This document shows positions 1 to 7,287 of a DNA stretch of 15,936 nucleotides, piece after piece (the first letter of the stretch is position 1; every line of letters starts with the position of its first letter). Position numbers and translations under genes: made by a program. The notes beneath the pieces are model-generated. The model had not been told where the DNA came from and did not search any database. It worked only from the letters and a program-made list of their open reading frames with translations. The DNA comes from Armatimonadota bacterium (GTDB lineage: Bacteria; Armatimonadota; Armatimonadia; Armatimonadales; Armatimonadaceae): the NCBI GenBank assembly GCA_014381035.1, contig JACMIS010000137.1:1-15936 (forward strand). The letters run 5' to 3'.

Positions 1-987
1 CGGAGGGATAAATGCTTCCTCGACCTGGCGTTCGGCACCCACGGGGGCAGTTCTCCGGCGAAACTCGAATCGCTGTATGATCTCGCCTCGCTTACCAAGC
101 CAGTCGCGACCGCGTCCAGTATTCTGACGCTGGTCGAGCGCGGCAAACTCGCCTATACCGATACTCTTGGCGTGTTGTTTGGCGACGAGAGTTCGGCGGG
201 TTGGAAAACGGTAACGGTGAAGCAACTGGTGACCCATGTCTCCGGGCTTCCCGCCTGGCTACCGTTGTACAAATCCGGTTTGGGATTGGACAGCGCGGTG
301 AAAACGATCCTCGCAACGCCCGCCGACGACCGTCCGAAACCGGGCGCGAATTACGAGTATTCCTGCCTGAACTATATTCTGCTCGGTCGGATCGTGGAAA
401 ACGTGTCCGGCAAAACTCTCGCGGCGTTCGCCCGAGAGAATATCTTCGCGCCGCTCGGCATGATTGACACGATGTTTCAACCCGACGCGCTGATGCAAAA
501 GCGCGTCGCGCCGACGCAGTCCGAAGAAGGACCCGAGGAAATCACTCCCGTGACTCTCTGCGGTTCGGTACATGACGGCAACGCACGCGGAATCGGCGGT
601 GTTTCCGGCAACGCGGGGCTGTTCGGAACAGCGCGAGACATCGCCCGATTCGGGAATGCGTTGCTTCACCCCGGCGAGACGCGGCTTTTCGGAGACCCGA
701 CGCTCGCCCGTGTCTGGGAAAACCAGATCGCCGGTGTCGGCGGGCAATCGCTCCTTTTCTACACCGACGGCAACGGTTACAACCCATCCGGCGACTTGCT
801 TTCCCCCCGAACCGTGGGGCACTCGGGCTACACCGGCACCATCCTCACTATCGACCCCGCGAACGACCTCGTGGTCGCCGTGCTGACGAACAGCGTATAC
901 CCGACCGAAAAAGGCGTCGGCAAACCCGGATGGCTCGCCCTGCGCCGCCGCTTCCTGAACGCCCTCACGGCATCACTGACCGGTTGA
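1..987 (+). CDS. Serine beta-lactamase-family hydrolase (class C / penicillin-binding-like), 5' end missing
   Basis: The reading frame is open from the first base of the window, so the N-terminus lies outside; 328 residues are visible before the TGA. The motifs of the beta-lactamase/transpeptidase-like serine hydrolase family (Pfam PF00144) are present in order: SLTK (catalytic Ser and Lys, bases 88-99), a Tyr-Ser-x-x-Asn box (YSCLN, 358-372) in the place of the YxN motif, and HSG (820-828) in the place of the KTG motif. Family members are esterases, D-aminopeptidases, D,D-peptidases or beta-lactamases, so the substrate cannot be told from sequence. HSG in place of KTG is more usual in esterase/peptidase members than in true beta-lactamases (family knowledge). 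Any signal peptide would lie upstream of the window. The gene ends 41 bp before the Uma2-type gene, whose -35 box overlaps this stop codon. Confidence 0.9.
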   Translation, partial: RRDKCFLDLAFGTHGGSSPAKLESLYDLASLTKPVATASSILTLVERGKLAYTDTLGVLFGDESSAGWKTVTVKQLVTHVSGLPAWLPLYKSGLGLDSAVKTILATPADDRPKPGANYEYSCLNYILLGRIVENVSGKTLAAFARENIFAPLGMIDTMFQPDALMQKRVAPTQSEEGPEEITPVTLCGSVHDGNARGIGGVSGNAGLFGTARDIARFGNALLHPGETRLFGDPTLARVWENQIAGVGGQSLLFYTDGNGYNPSGDLLSPRTVGHSGYTGTILTIDPANDLVVAVLTNSVYPTEKGVGKPGWLALRRRFLNALTASLTG

Positions 988-1012
988 TAGGAACACATAT
1001 TGGGTTTACAAT
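984..1012 (+). promoter_or_regulatory. Sigma70-type promoter for the Uma2-type gene
   Basis: TTGATA (984-989) and TACAAT (1007-1012) are separated by exactly 17 bp, each one mismatch from the sigma70 consensus. The -35 box overlaps the stop codon of the hydrolase gene. Transcription would begin near 1019, giving a leader of about 10 nt that just keeps the AAGGAG Shine-Dalgarno sequence (1018-1023). This suggests that the Uma2-type gene is transcribed on its own rather than as an operon partner. Prediction from sequence only. Confidence 0.6.
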
Positions 1013-1028
1013 AGGAGAAGGAGCCAAT

Positions 1029-1730
1029 ATGTCTGTCGCCACATTACCCACTGCGCCAACCACTACTCCCTTTGGGGGAACCGCGATACGAACTCTTGTA
1101 CGAACACGGTTTGCGTATCAACGATTCGAACCGTCGCATATCGTTGGTACTATGTCATTGGACGAGTGGGACAATCTTCTGAAAACATCGAAGCACAAGT
1201 ATCATTACGTTTATGGAGAAGTCGTACAGAGGGCGGGAGCAAGTCCGGAACACAATCTGATTGCGATGAATGCGGGACGCGCGATAGGAAATGTGTTAGA
1301 GGACACCAATAGTGGCTGTGAAATACTGGGAAGTGACCAGCGCGTGTACGTCCGCGATAATTTATACTATTTCCCTGATCTTGTTATTGTTTGTGGGGAC
1401 ATGCAGATAGATACCCGCGACGCCTTGCGAAACCCGGTAGCAGTTCTCGAAGTGCTCAGCCCTTCCACCGAAACCGACGACCGCACCGATAAATTCCGTG
1501 AGTATCAGTTGATTCCCTCGCTTCGGCACTATGTTCTCATTGACCAGAACCGGGTTGCGGTAACGCACTACGAAAAAATTGCCGGGGGTATCTGGGCGAT
1601 CATTGGGGACTACCGCGAGCTATCCGACAATCTGACATTAACATTTGGCGAAGATAGCATCGCTGTGCCAGTTTCCCGAATCTATAGAAACCTGGCCTTC
1701 CCCTCTTCCATCGATTCAACGGGCGAATAG
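1029..1730 (+). CDS. Uma2-family (DUF820) restriction-endonuclease-like protein
   Basis: A 233-residue protein with the PD-(D/E)XK-like core of the Uma2 family (Pfam PF05685). A FPDLVIVCGD segment carries the conserved Pro-Asp (D117), followed by EVLSPST (E141), then D154/K155 and Y159, and the typical HYVLID strand near 167-172. Members are presumed Mg-dependent nucleases, usually found as many scattered copies in cyanobacteria, Chloroflexi, Armatimonadota and Planctomycetes; their physiological role is unknown. I chose the ATG at 1029 over an in-frame start at 930 because a strong Shine-Dalgarno run (AGGAGAAGGAG, 1013-1023) sits just before it and the longer form would overlap the hydrolase gene. 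The first 40 residues are Thr/Pro-rich and probably outside the fold. It converges on the glycosyltransferase gene with only 4 bp between the stop codons. Confidence 0.87.
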   Translation: MSVATLPTAPTTTPFGGTAIRTLVRTRFAYQRFEPSHIVGTMSLDEWDNLLKTSKHKYHYVYGEVVQRAGASPEHNLIAMNAGRAIGNVLEDTNSGCEILGSDQRVYVRDNLYYFPDLVIVCGDMQIDTRDALRNPVAVLEVLSPSTETDDRTDKFREYQLIPSLRHYVLIDQNRVAVTHYEKIAGGIWAIIGDYRELSDNLTLTFGEDSIAVPVSRIYRNLAFPSSIDSTGE

Positions 1731-1734
1731 ACCA

Positions 1735-2430
1735 TCACCGCACATCGGGGTATTTTCGTGCCAGTTCGTCGCCGGAAACGCCTCGCGCATGCAGGTAATG
1801 CAGGTAAGCCCATAACAGGACGTAGCGAAGTCGGCGTTTTCCCTCGAACCGCCGCGCCGATGTGGTGACGGTTTGCGGGAGGCAAACGGTACGCGTTCCG
1901 GTCTCCTTCGCATGGGTCTCAAGGCGACAAACGAGTTCCCAATCCTCCATCAGCATCCCTTCGCGGAATCCGCCGAGCTTCTCCCAAATGTCGCGCCGAA
2001 GAAAAATCGCCGAATCGCCGTAATAATGCCGCGCGGTTCGCGAGCGGAAATTATACACCGTGGCGAAAAGGTGATTCAGCAACGACGGCGGGGCGAATCG
2101 CAGACGAAAGTTGCCGCCGATGGTCTGTCGGTCGGCGAGAGATTGTTCGATGGCAGTATCGGCATCGGGTGGGAGAAGCGTATCGGCGTGCAGGAATAGG
2201 AACGTATCGCCGGTTGCCGCGTTCACCCCAGCGTTCTGTTGATGCCCCCTCCCCCGTTTCGTTTGCAACACCGTCGCGCCAGATGCCCTCGCGATGGTCT
2301 GCGTTTCGTCCGAGGAGCCGCCATCGACGACGATAACTTCCGCACCGGGACATGCAACGAAAACGGCGGCAAGGGTTTCACCGATTGCCGCCGCTTCGTT
2401 CAGTGCGGGAATAATGATGGACAGATGCAA
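1735..2430 (-). CDS. Family 2 glycosyltransferase, TIGR04283 type
   Basis: A 231-residue GT-A fold glycosyltransferase. Visible motifs are IIIPALNE (5-12), VVDGGSSDET (34-43), FLHADT (79-84, with the Asp of the DxD-like metal/nucleotide site), GDSAIFLRRD (138-147) and GGFREGMLMEDWEL (153-166). This set matches the TIGR04283 subfamily, often named arsenosugar-biosynthesis-associated glycosyltransferase because it is frequently found beside arsenosugar genes. No other arsenic gene is visible here, so the acceptor is open. The start codon is TTG: in the same frame a TGA lies four codons upstream, no ATG or GTG fits, and GAGGAG (2436-2441) sits 5 nt away. The gene lies 28 bp downstream of the membrane protein gene and is probably the last gene of that operon. 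Confidence 0.88.
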   Translation of the reverse strand: MHLSIIIPALNEAAAIGETLAAVFVACPGAEVIVVDGGSSDETQTIARASGATVLQTKRGRGHQQNAGVNAATGDTFLFLHADTLLPPDADTAIEQSLADRQTIGGNFRLRFAPPSLLNHLFATVYNFRSRTARHYYGDSAIFLRRDIWEKLGGFREGMLMEDWELVCRLETHAKETGTRTVCLPQTVTTSARRFEGKRRLRYVLLWAYLHYLHARGVSGDELARKYPDVR

Positions 2431-2435
2431 ACCTG

Positions 2436-2441
2436 CTCCTC
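2436..2441 (-). promoter_or_regulatory. Shine-Dalgarno site deciding the TTG start of the glycosyltransferase
   Basis: On the minus strand GAGGAG stands 5 nt before the TTG at 2430. An in-frame TGA immediately upstream excludes any earlier start, so this site fixes the unusual initiation codon. Confidence 0.7.
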
Positions 2442-2458
2442 AAATAGCCGTATCCAGT

Positions 2459-4354
2459 TTACTGCGGGAACGATCTCTTGAGGATTCCGGCTATATATTT
2501 TGCCTCACCGATAGCCGCCATCCGCTCCATTTCCTGCATCGCCGCCCGCTCGTGTCTCAGCGTATACAGGAATGAGATCGCCCAAAGCAGAGTCAGGACA
2601 CATGCCAGCGGCACCGCCATTGCTCGCATACCTCGGGTCACGCCCGCTGCAAACGGGACCCGCAGGATTTTACTGAATACGCCGAACAGCGCAAGTAGTC
2701 CGAGCGGAACCGAAAGCACAATGCCACCGACCGCCCACAGACGGACCGCCTCTTCCACGGATTTTTGCGCCGCGTCCACATCGCCGCCGGGTACGGCGGT
2801 TAACAACCCCACCATTTCCAGCACGGATTGTGCGAAAAGTCCGCACATTGCTCCTGCTCCGATAAGCGCGGCGAGCGAGCCAATCGTCGCCAACATCACC
2901 ATCATTCCGTGACCCGTTTCGCGCACAGACAATCGTAACATGAATGGCGGCGCGACGAGAGCAGTAATGCCGGTAACTGACGCGACCAACATGGCATAAT
3001 CGGGTTCCAGCCACAGCCCGATCATAGAAAGTGTCACCAGACCGGCGATCAACGGCAATGCGAGACCGACGGTGACACCCCAACGTGCGGATTTTTGCAG
3101 AGACTCGCCTTTTTGTAGCCGGGGCGAGAACTTGTACACCAACTTGAAAATTCCCGCGAACACGAGCGAAAACAGTACCCCGGCTATCAATAGAAAGTTC
3201 ACGAACCACGCGCCGAGCCATTGGTACGTTTTGCTGTCGAATCCCCAATATGTAAGCGATTGCCCTTCGTACCAGAGGTTTTTTACGGATTTTCCTTGCA
3301 ACGTCGCATTTTGAAACGCCGTGGCTTCTTCCGCGTGCCCTATCTCGCGCAAATAAGCAACATACCGCGCTTCACGTGCGTTTGCCTTTTCATCACCGGA
3401 TTCGCCATCCCCGCCTTCCGGATGTTCCGCCCCGCCCGGTCGCGCCGAGGAGATGCCGACAACGGCGTACCCAAGTAGACAAGGAATCATGTGCTTCCCC
3501 TGCACTACTATTTTCTCACCCACCTGGCGGCTCGCTCGGCGCAGGGCGAGCCCGTCCTCCTTTTTCCCGGCGAGTTCGGCTTGTACGGCTTTCACGGTCG
3601 CCATGCGCCCGCTGGCACGAATCGCGGCGTAATGCGGAAACAGGATAGCCGCCATCGAACTCATCCGACTGATGGACCCGACCTCGGTTCCGTTGTTCAT
3701 GGCACGCTGTAATTTCCATCGCGCCGTCACGTCATCCGCCGTGTATTCATTCCAGACGGGCTTGTTCCCCGCTCGGACCCATGCTGCAATCGCCTTCTCG
3801 TCTTGCTGCGATGCGAAATATCCGACTGCCGCCATCACCGAAAAATAAGCGTTCTGAGGTTCCACCACTTCGCCCTGCTTCGCATAGGCGATAAACCTGG
3901 CAACCTCGGCGGGGTCACTCGGCTTTTCCGGACGAGGTGGGTTTTCTCGGCGGTGACTTGCTGCCTTCAGTAGTTCCGCTTCAGAGCGTTTCACCTGGAC
4001 TGGTCCCAAGGTCATGTAACGGAGGATCGCGGCAAAAATCTTCGGCTCACCCGGATAGGTATCGCTCAGGCGTTCTAGTTGCTTCACAACATCCGCGCTC
4101 TTCCCACTTAGCGCGTGCGCATACCGAAGGTCGAAGTCGTCGTGGTTTGCGGTGATAGCCGCCTGCGCATCGGCTTGAAACCGTTCTGCCTGGACTTCGG
4201 GATTAGATGCGGTCGCTTCCCACGACCGGACTGCATTTCGATGCGTAAATGGCAGGAGTTGCAATCGGGCGAGCCAACCGGTCGCGGGGAGGAGTAGCAA
4301 CATCGCCACCACCGTCACGGTAAAGATATAGAAACATTTTCGGCGAACAGACAT
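2459..4354 (-). CDS. Seven-helix membrane protein with large extracytoplasmic helical domain, function unknown (paralog A)
   Basis: I do not recognise this 631-residue protein. It has a basic N-terminus (MSVRRK) and a first membrane helix at about 9-27. A soluble stretch of about 355 residues follows, then six predicted helices near 383-407, 425-447, 453-474, 484-508, 540-562 and 578-598. The positive-inside rule puts the N-terminus and the basic loop at 408-424 in the cytoplasm and the big loop outside. That loop contains helix pairs resembling TPRs (about 73-115 and 168-196) and a Gly/Glu/Asp-rich low-complexity piece (about 306-326). The first 37 residues and the region 560-590 are nearly identical to the neighbouring paralog B, while the soluble part is diverged. 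The ATG is supported by AAGGAG (4362-4367) and by the conserved paralog start. It lies 81 bp after paralog B and 28 bp before the glycosyltransferase, consistent with one operon. Confidence 0.85.
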   Translation of the reverse strand: MSVRRKCFYIFTVTVVAMLLLLPATGWLARLQLLPFTHRNAVRSWEATASNPEVQAERFQADAQAAITANHDDFDLRYAHALSGKSADVVKQLERLSDTYPGEPKIFAAILRYMTLGPVQVKRSEAELLKAASHRRENPPRPEKPSDPAEVARFIAYAKQGEVVEPQNAYFSVMAAVGYFASQQDEKAIAAWVRAGNKPVWNEYTADDVTARWKLQRAMNNGTEVGSISRMSSMAAILFPHYAAIRASGRMATVKAVQAELAGKKEDGLALRRASRQVGEKIVVQGKHMIPCLLGYAVVGISSARPGGAEHPEGGDGESGDEKANAREARYVAYLREIGHAEEATAFQNATLQGKSVKNLWYEGQSLTYWGFDSKTYQWLGAWFVNFLLIAGVLFSLVFAGIFKLVYKFSPRLQKGESLQKSARWGVTVGLALPLIAGLVTLSMIGLWLEPDYAMLVASVTGITALVAPPFMLRLSVRETGHGMMVMLATIGSLAALIGAGAMCGLFAQSVLEMVGLLTAVPGGDVDAAQKSVEEAVRLWAVGGIVLSVPLGLLALFGVFSKILRVPFAAGVTRGMRAMAVPLACVLTLLWAISFLYTLRHERAAMQEMERMAAIGEAKYIAGILKRSFPQ

Positions 4355-4361
4355 GACACGT

Positions 4362-4367
4362 CTCCTT
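4362..4367 (-). promoter_or_regulatory. Shine-Dalgarno site of paralog A
   Basis: AAGGAG on the minus strand lies 7 nt before the ATG at 4354. The paralog B leader has no equivalent, so the two copies probably differ in translation efficiency. Confidence 0.6.
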
Positions 4368-4391
4368 GTGGGAAATTTCCTGGTAGAAGAG

Positions 4392-4420
4392 GGAACGCTG
4401 GCAGCATGCTTTTGGTTACG
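4392..4420 (-). repeat. Conserved leader block, copy 1 (upstream of paralog A)
   Basis: On the minus strand this reads CGTAACCAAA, 12 nt, GCGTTCC. The same two blocks spaced by 11 nt occur at 6353-6380 upstream of paralog B. In both cases the block lies 15-19 bp after the preceding gene's stop codon. It is either a remnant of the tandem duplication or a shared control site; the sequence alone does not decide. Confidence 0.5.
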
Positions 4421-4435
4421 CGGCTGCGCCCCTGT

Positions 4436-6334
4436 TTATCGCTCCAGTTGCCCTGCTTCCATTCGTTTCAGGTACTGTATTTGACCGATTCGCGCCACCG
4501 TTTCCCCTTCCGCAATCGCTGCATTTTCGTGATGCAGGGTATGCAAAAGCGTTCCGCACCAGGCGAGGGTCAGCACACAGGCGAGCGGGATTGCCATAGC
4601 ACGCATTCCGCGTGTTACGCCTGCCGCGAACGGCACCCGGAGCATCCGACTGAATATCCCAACCAGTAACAACAATCCCAGCGGGATCGATAGCATTGTC
4701 GCGCTGAACACCACCGGTGCTACCGCGTGTATAAAATCCAGCCCGGGATTCGGGGCGGCGAGCGACTGAAACAAACCGAGTGCCGTGGCGACGACGGACG
4801 GTAATAATAGGCAGACTATGCCAGCCGCATGGAGGACGACCAGTGCTCCCCAGGTTGCGATCAATACGAGAAAGCCGTGTCTGACCTCACGCCCCGACAA
4901 ACGGAGCAAAAACGGTGGCACCGTAAGAAGAATCGCTCCTGCAATCAGCGTGCCCCACAACGCGTGTTCCGACCGGACATTCCATCCATCAACGGACAGG
5001 GAAGTGATGTGAGCGATGGCGACGATACCGATGCCCGTCGCCACCCCCCACTTTGCGGAACTTTGTAGCGGTTCGTTCTTTTGCAGGCGCGGCGAGAAGC
5101 GATATACCAGATTAAAAATTCCCGCGAGCGCGAGCGAGAAAAGCACCCCGGCGAGCAGGAGGGAGTTCACGCACCATGCGCCGAAGAGTCGATACGTCTT
5201 CCCGCCCCAGCCTGCATAGGTTTCCCCCTGCGCACGGTTGATCAAAACCCTCGCCGCGTTACCATCCGCCACCGTTTTCTCGTAAGCGACCGCCTCTTCG
5301 GGATGACCGATTGAGCGCAGGTAGGCACCGTATCGCGACTGCTCCCGTTTATTCCATTGCTCCTGTTCTTCTTGACCGGTATACGGATGGTGCATGTATA
5401 CCGCGACACAGGCGCGGCTTGTCGCGATCCGTATCATTTCGCGTCCGACCGCGTTTGCGTCATGGGTTTTTCCATTATTCTGCAGGTTGGTCCCCACCCG
5501 CCGGATCGCCCGCCGGATGACAAAACCTTTCTCCTTCTCTCCCCGTAGTTCCGCACGCAGTGCCATTACCGCCGCCATACGTGCCGTGGAACACATGCCA
5601 GTAGGCTCGGGGAATGACCATCCATTCATGAATGCCATGCGCACAATCGCGCCCGTCTCGTTGCCTCCATTCTCCGCACGGAGCAACTCCCGATTGGCGG
5701 CGATCTCCTCCGACGTGTGATCCTCCCATTCCGTTTTCTCTCCCGCTCGAACCCAGGCGGCGACCGCGTCGGCATCTCTTCGCGCCGCGAAGTATCCCCA
5801 CGCAAGCATCACCGTGAAATATGCGTTGCGGGGTTCCAATCTCTCGCCGACTTCCGCGAGCGCGACGGACTTCAAAACCAGTTCCGGGTTCTGTTGCTGG
5901 AATTGATGGTAAGAACCGACCCGATGTTCTGCGGTTGTGGAAAGGAACGTCTCCTCGTCCCGCTGTAGAGCGACTGCTTTATAAGTCATCGTCTTCAGCA
6001 TTGCCGCGATAATCACGGAATCTTGCGGGAATCTGCGGTTTAGTTCGTCTAATCGCTGCAACGACACATCGGTATCATCGGCACCATAGCCCGAACTCAG
6101 TGCATGGGCATACCGCAACGTAAAATGGTTCGGATTTTCGGCGACGGTTTTGTCGGAGCGGCTCTCGAGATCGGTGTCGGTGAAATGCCCGCCTGCATAG
6201 AAAAATCGGATCGAACCAGGCAGGGTTAAGGGTAGTAGTTGGAGACGGGCAAGCCAACCGGTCGCGGGTAAACATAATAACACCGCGACCACGGTCAATG
6301 TGAATAGATAGAAAAGTTTTCGGCGAAGCGACAT
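4436..6334 (-). CDS. Seven-helix membrane protein with large extracytoplasmic helical domain, function unknown (paralog B)
   Basis: A 632-residue paralog of the next gene in the operon; I do not recognise a named family. Layout: basic N-terminus MSLRRK, helix at about 9-27, an extracytoplasmic soluble stretch of about 360 residues, then six helices near 388-411, 429-447, 457-474, 487-511, 540-563 and 580-599, with a short cytoplasmic tail. TPR-like helix pairs are visible at about 70-116 and 170-198. Shared stretches with paralog A include GWLARLQLLP (26-35), RFSPRLQK (412-419) and LRVPFAAGVTRGMRAMA (565-581). The start is fixed by homology with paralog A because there is no clear Shine-Dalgarno; instead a hairpin ends 1 nt before the ATG. 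The gene is 65 bp downstream of the HMA gene in the same direction. Two unequal copies side by side suggest duplication followed by divergence of the sensing or binding domain (inference). Confidence 0.85.
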   Translation of the reverse strand: MSLRRKLFYLFTLTVVAVLLCLPATGWLARLQLLPLTLPGSIRFFYAGGHFTDTDLESRSDKTVAENPNHFTLRYAHALSSGYGADDTDVSLQRLDELNRRFPQDSVIIAAMLKTMTYKAVALQRDEETFLSTTAEHRVGSYHQFQQQNPELVLKSVALAEVGERLEPRNAYFTVMLAWGYFAARRDADAVAAWVRAGEKTEWEDHTSEEIAANRELLRAENGGNETGAIVRMAFMNGWSFPEPTGMCSTARMAAVMALRAELRGEKEKGFVIRRAIRRVGTNLQNNGKTHDANAVGREMIRIATSRACVAVYMHHPYTGQEEQEQWNKREQSRYGAYLRSIGHPEEAVAYEKTVADGNAARVLINRAQGETYAGWGGKTYRLFGAWCVNSLLLAGVLFSLALAGIFNLVYRFSPRLQKNEPLQSSAKWGVATGIGIVAIAHITSLSVDGWNVRSEHALWGTLIAGAILLTVPPFLLRLSGREVRHGFLVLIATWGALVVLHAAGIVCLLLPSVVATALGLFQSLAAPNPGLDFIHAVAPVVFSATMLSIPLGLLLLVGIFSRMLRVPFAAGVTRGMRAMAIPLACVLTLAWCGTLLHTLHHENAAIAEGETVARIGQIQYLKRMEAGQLER

Positions 6335-6335
6335 C

Positions 6336-6367
6336 CGGTGGTTCCCGATTAAGGAACGCCGCCACCG
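6336..6367 (-). promoter_or_regulatory. Hairpin directly in front of the paralog B start codon
   Basis: On the minus strand, CGGTG and GTTCC (5 nt apart) pair with GGAAC and CACCG across a 7-nt loop, giving two 5-bp stems with a one-sided 5-nt bulge. The structure ends 1 nt before the ATG at 6334, and no Shine-Dalgarno sequence is present. In the RNA it could hinder or position ribosome loading. Whether it folds in vivo is unknown. Confidence 0.4.
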
Positions 6368-6380
6368 TGGTTTGGTTACG
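6353..6380 (-). repeat. Conserved leader block, copy 2 (upstream of paralog B)
   Basis: On the minus strand this reads CGTAACCAAA, 11 nt, GCGTTCC, matching the copy at 4392-4420. It overlaps the 5' arm of the hairpin in front of paralog B. Confidence 0.5.
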
Positions 6381-6399
6381 CCAAGACGGGACCATATCG

Positions 6400-6639
6400 C
6401 TATGGCTGGATCGTGGCAGGGAATCCCGCTTTGTCCAACGTTGCGAGTAGGGTAGCCGTAGATGCCGTTGTCGGTTCGTGTGTAACGGCGAGTTGCTTGC
6501 CCTCAATGTCCACCGCGACAACGGTAACGCCGGGGAGCCTGCCGACCGCGTTTCGAATCGCGGTCGCGCATCCGTCGCACTCGATATCCGGCGCGGAAAA
6601 ACGGGTTACTTGATTGATAGTGTTACTGATCTCTGCCAT
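6400..6639 (-). CDS. Small HMA-domain (CopZ-like) heavy-metal-binding protein
   Basis: A 79-residue protein that is a single heavy-metal-associated domain (Pfam PF00403). The metal-binding CxxC is C21-D-G-C24, inside an IECDGC stretch in place of the more usual MxCxxC. The rest follows the beta-alpha-beta-beta-alpha-beta pattern, with a GVTVVAVDIEGKQLAV strand pair and a C-terminal helix ending KAGFPA. Such proteins carry Cu(I) or other soft metals to P-type ATPases or regulators in the cytoplasm; no such partner is visible in the window. It is the first gene of a probable operon with the two membrane paralogs and the glycosyltransferase. Its ATG faces that of the folate gene across only 36 bp. 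A weak AGGA lies about 10 nt upstream. Confidence 0.87.
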   Translation of the reverse strand: MAEISNTINQVTRFSAPDIECDGCATAIRNAVGRLPGVTVVAVDIEGKQLAVTHEPTTASTATLLATLDKAGFPATIQP

Positions 6640-6640
6640 T

Positions 6641-6668
6641 TTGCTTTATCCTGTGAATACGCTACACT
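6641..6668 (+). promoter_or_regulatory. Possible promoter of the folate cyclo-ligase gene (leaderless)
   Basis: TTGCTT (6641-6646) and TACACT (6663-6668) are 16 bp apart, matching consensus at 3/6 and 4/6. The -10 ends 7 nt before the ATG at 6676, so a transcript would have almost no leader. This agrees with the absence of a Shine-Dalgarno. Weak, sequence-only evidence. Confidence 0.3.
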
Positions 6669-6675
6669 GAGCTGT

Positions 6676-7287
6676 ATGAATGGGTTCCCCGAAAGTGACG
6701 ATAAACAAACATGGCGTGTTTGGGCAAAAGCCCAGCGACGCGAGTTGGATATGATCAATGCGTTCGAGAAGGTGAAGCCGATACTTTTGCAACTTTCTGA
6801 ATGGAGGAACGCAAGGCGTATTCTGCTGTATTGCGCGACAGCGACCGAAATCAATCTCAATAGCCTGATCCGCGATGGCATGGGGAAAGAATGGTATCTG
6901 CCGCGATGCATCGCCGGGAACAATCTCGCCATCCACCGCGTGTTCTCGGCGTCGCTCAGCGGACTGAAACAAAACCGTTTCGGTATCCATGAGCCGCACC
7001 CCGATTCGCCCGAAATCGCCCCAGGAGGGACCGATCTAGTCATCGTTCCCGCGCTTGCTTTTGACGAACGCGGGAACCGATTAGGTTACGGCGGGGGCTT
7101 TTACGACCGGTTCCTGCCCCGTTTGCGCCCCGACGCTGTCACTGTCGGACTGACGTTAGACGCACTCATGGTTCCTGCATTGCCCGCCGAACCGCACGAC
7201 GTGCCCGTGCAGATCGTCGTTACCGAGACGCGCACGATTCGGCGAGCAGATACGACAGGACAGATTCCGCCCCCATGTTCAGATTGA
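6676..7287 (+). CDS. 5-formyltetrahydrofolate cyclo-ligase
   Basis: A 203-residue protein of the 5-FTHF cyclo-ligase family (Pfam PF01812), a cytoplasmic enzyme that uses ATP to turn 5-formyl-THF into 5,10-methenyl-THF. Visible marks are the basic N-terminal helix (RVWAKAQRREL), the FGIHEP turn (102-107), the PALAFD strand (125-130) and the diagnostic nucleotide/folate loop LGYGGGFYDRF (136-146), then HDVP (174-177) and VVTET (181-185). The frame opens further upstream into the HMA gene, but the ATG at 6676 gives normal family length. The last roughly 20 residues go beyond the usual end of the family and are encoded opposite the C-terminus of the glycosidase-like gene, a 68-bp tail-to-tail overlap. 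Confidence 0.92.
   Translation: MNGFPESDDKQTWRVWAKAQRRELDMINAFEKVKPILLQLSEWRNARRILLYCATATEINLNSLIRDGMGKEWYLPRCIAGNNLAIHRVFSASLSGLKQNRFGIHEPHPDSPEIAPGGTDLVIVPALAFDERGNRLGYGGGFYDRFLPRLRPDAVTVGLTLDALMVPALPAEPHDVPVQIVVTETRTIRRADTTGQIPPPCSD

Noticed and set aside
1..987. A true beta-lactamase (antibiotic resistance)
   Set aside because: The fold family fits, but the HSG box and the wide range of family functions do not support assigning lactam hydrolysis.
930..1028. Longer N-terminus for the Uma2-type protein
   Set aside because: It would overlap the hydrolase gene and lacks a ribosome site, while the ATG at 1029 has an excellent one and a promoter just upstream.
4371..4380. Palindrome GGAAATTTCC upstream of paralog A as an operator
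   Set aside because: A single short palindrome inside an operon leader, with no promoter elements around it and no equivalent upstream of paralog B; likely chance.
6478..6675. 66-residue N-terminal extension of the folate cyclo-ligase
   Set aside because: It runs antisense through the HMA gene, does not resemble the family and makes the protein too long.
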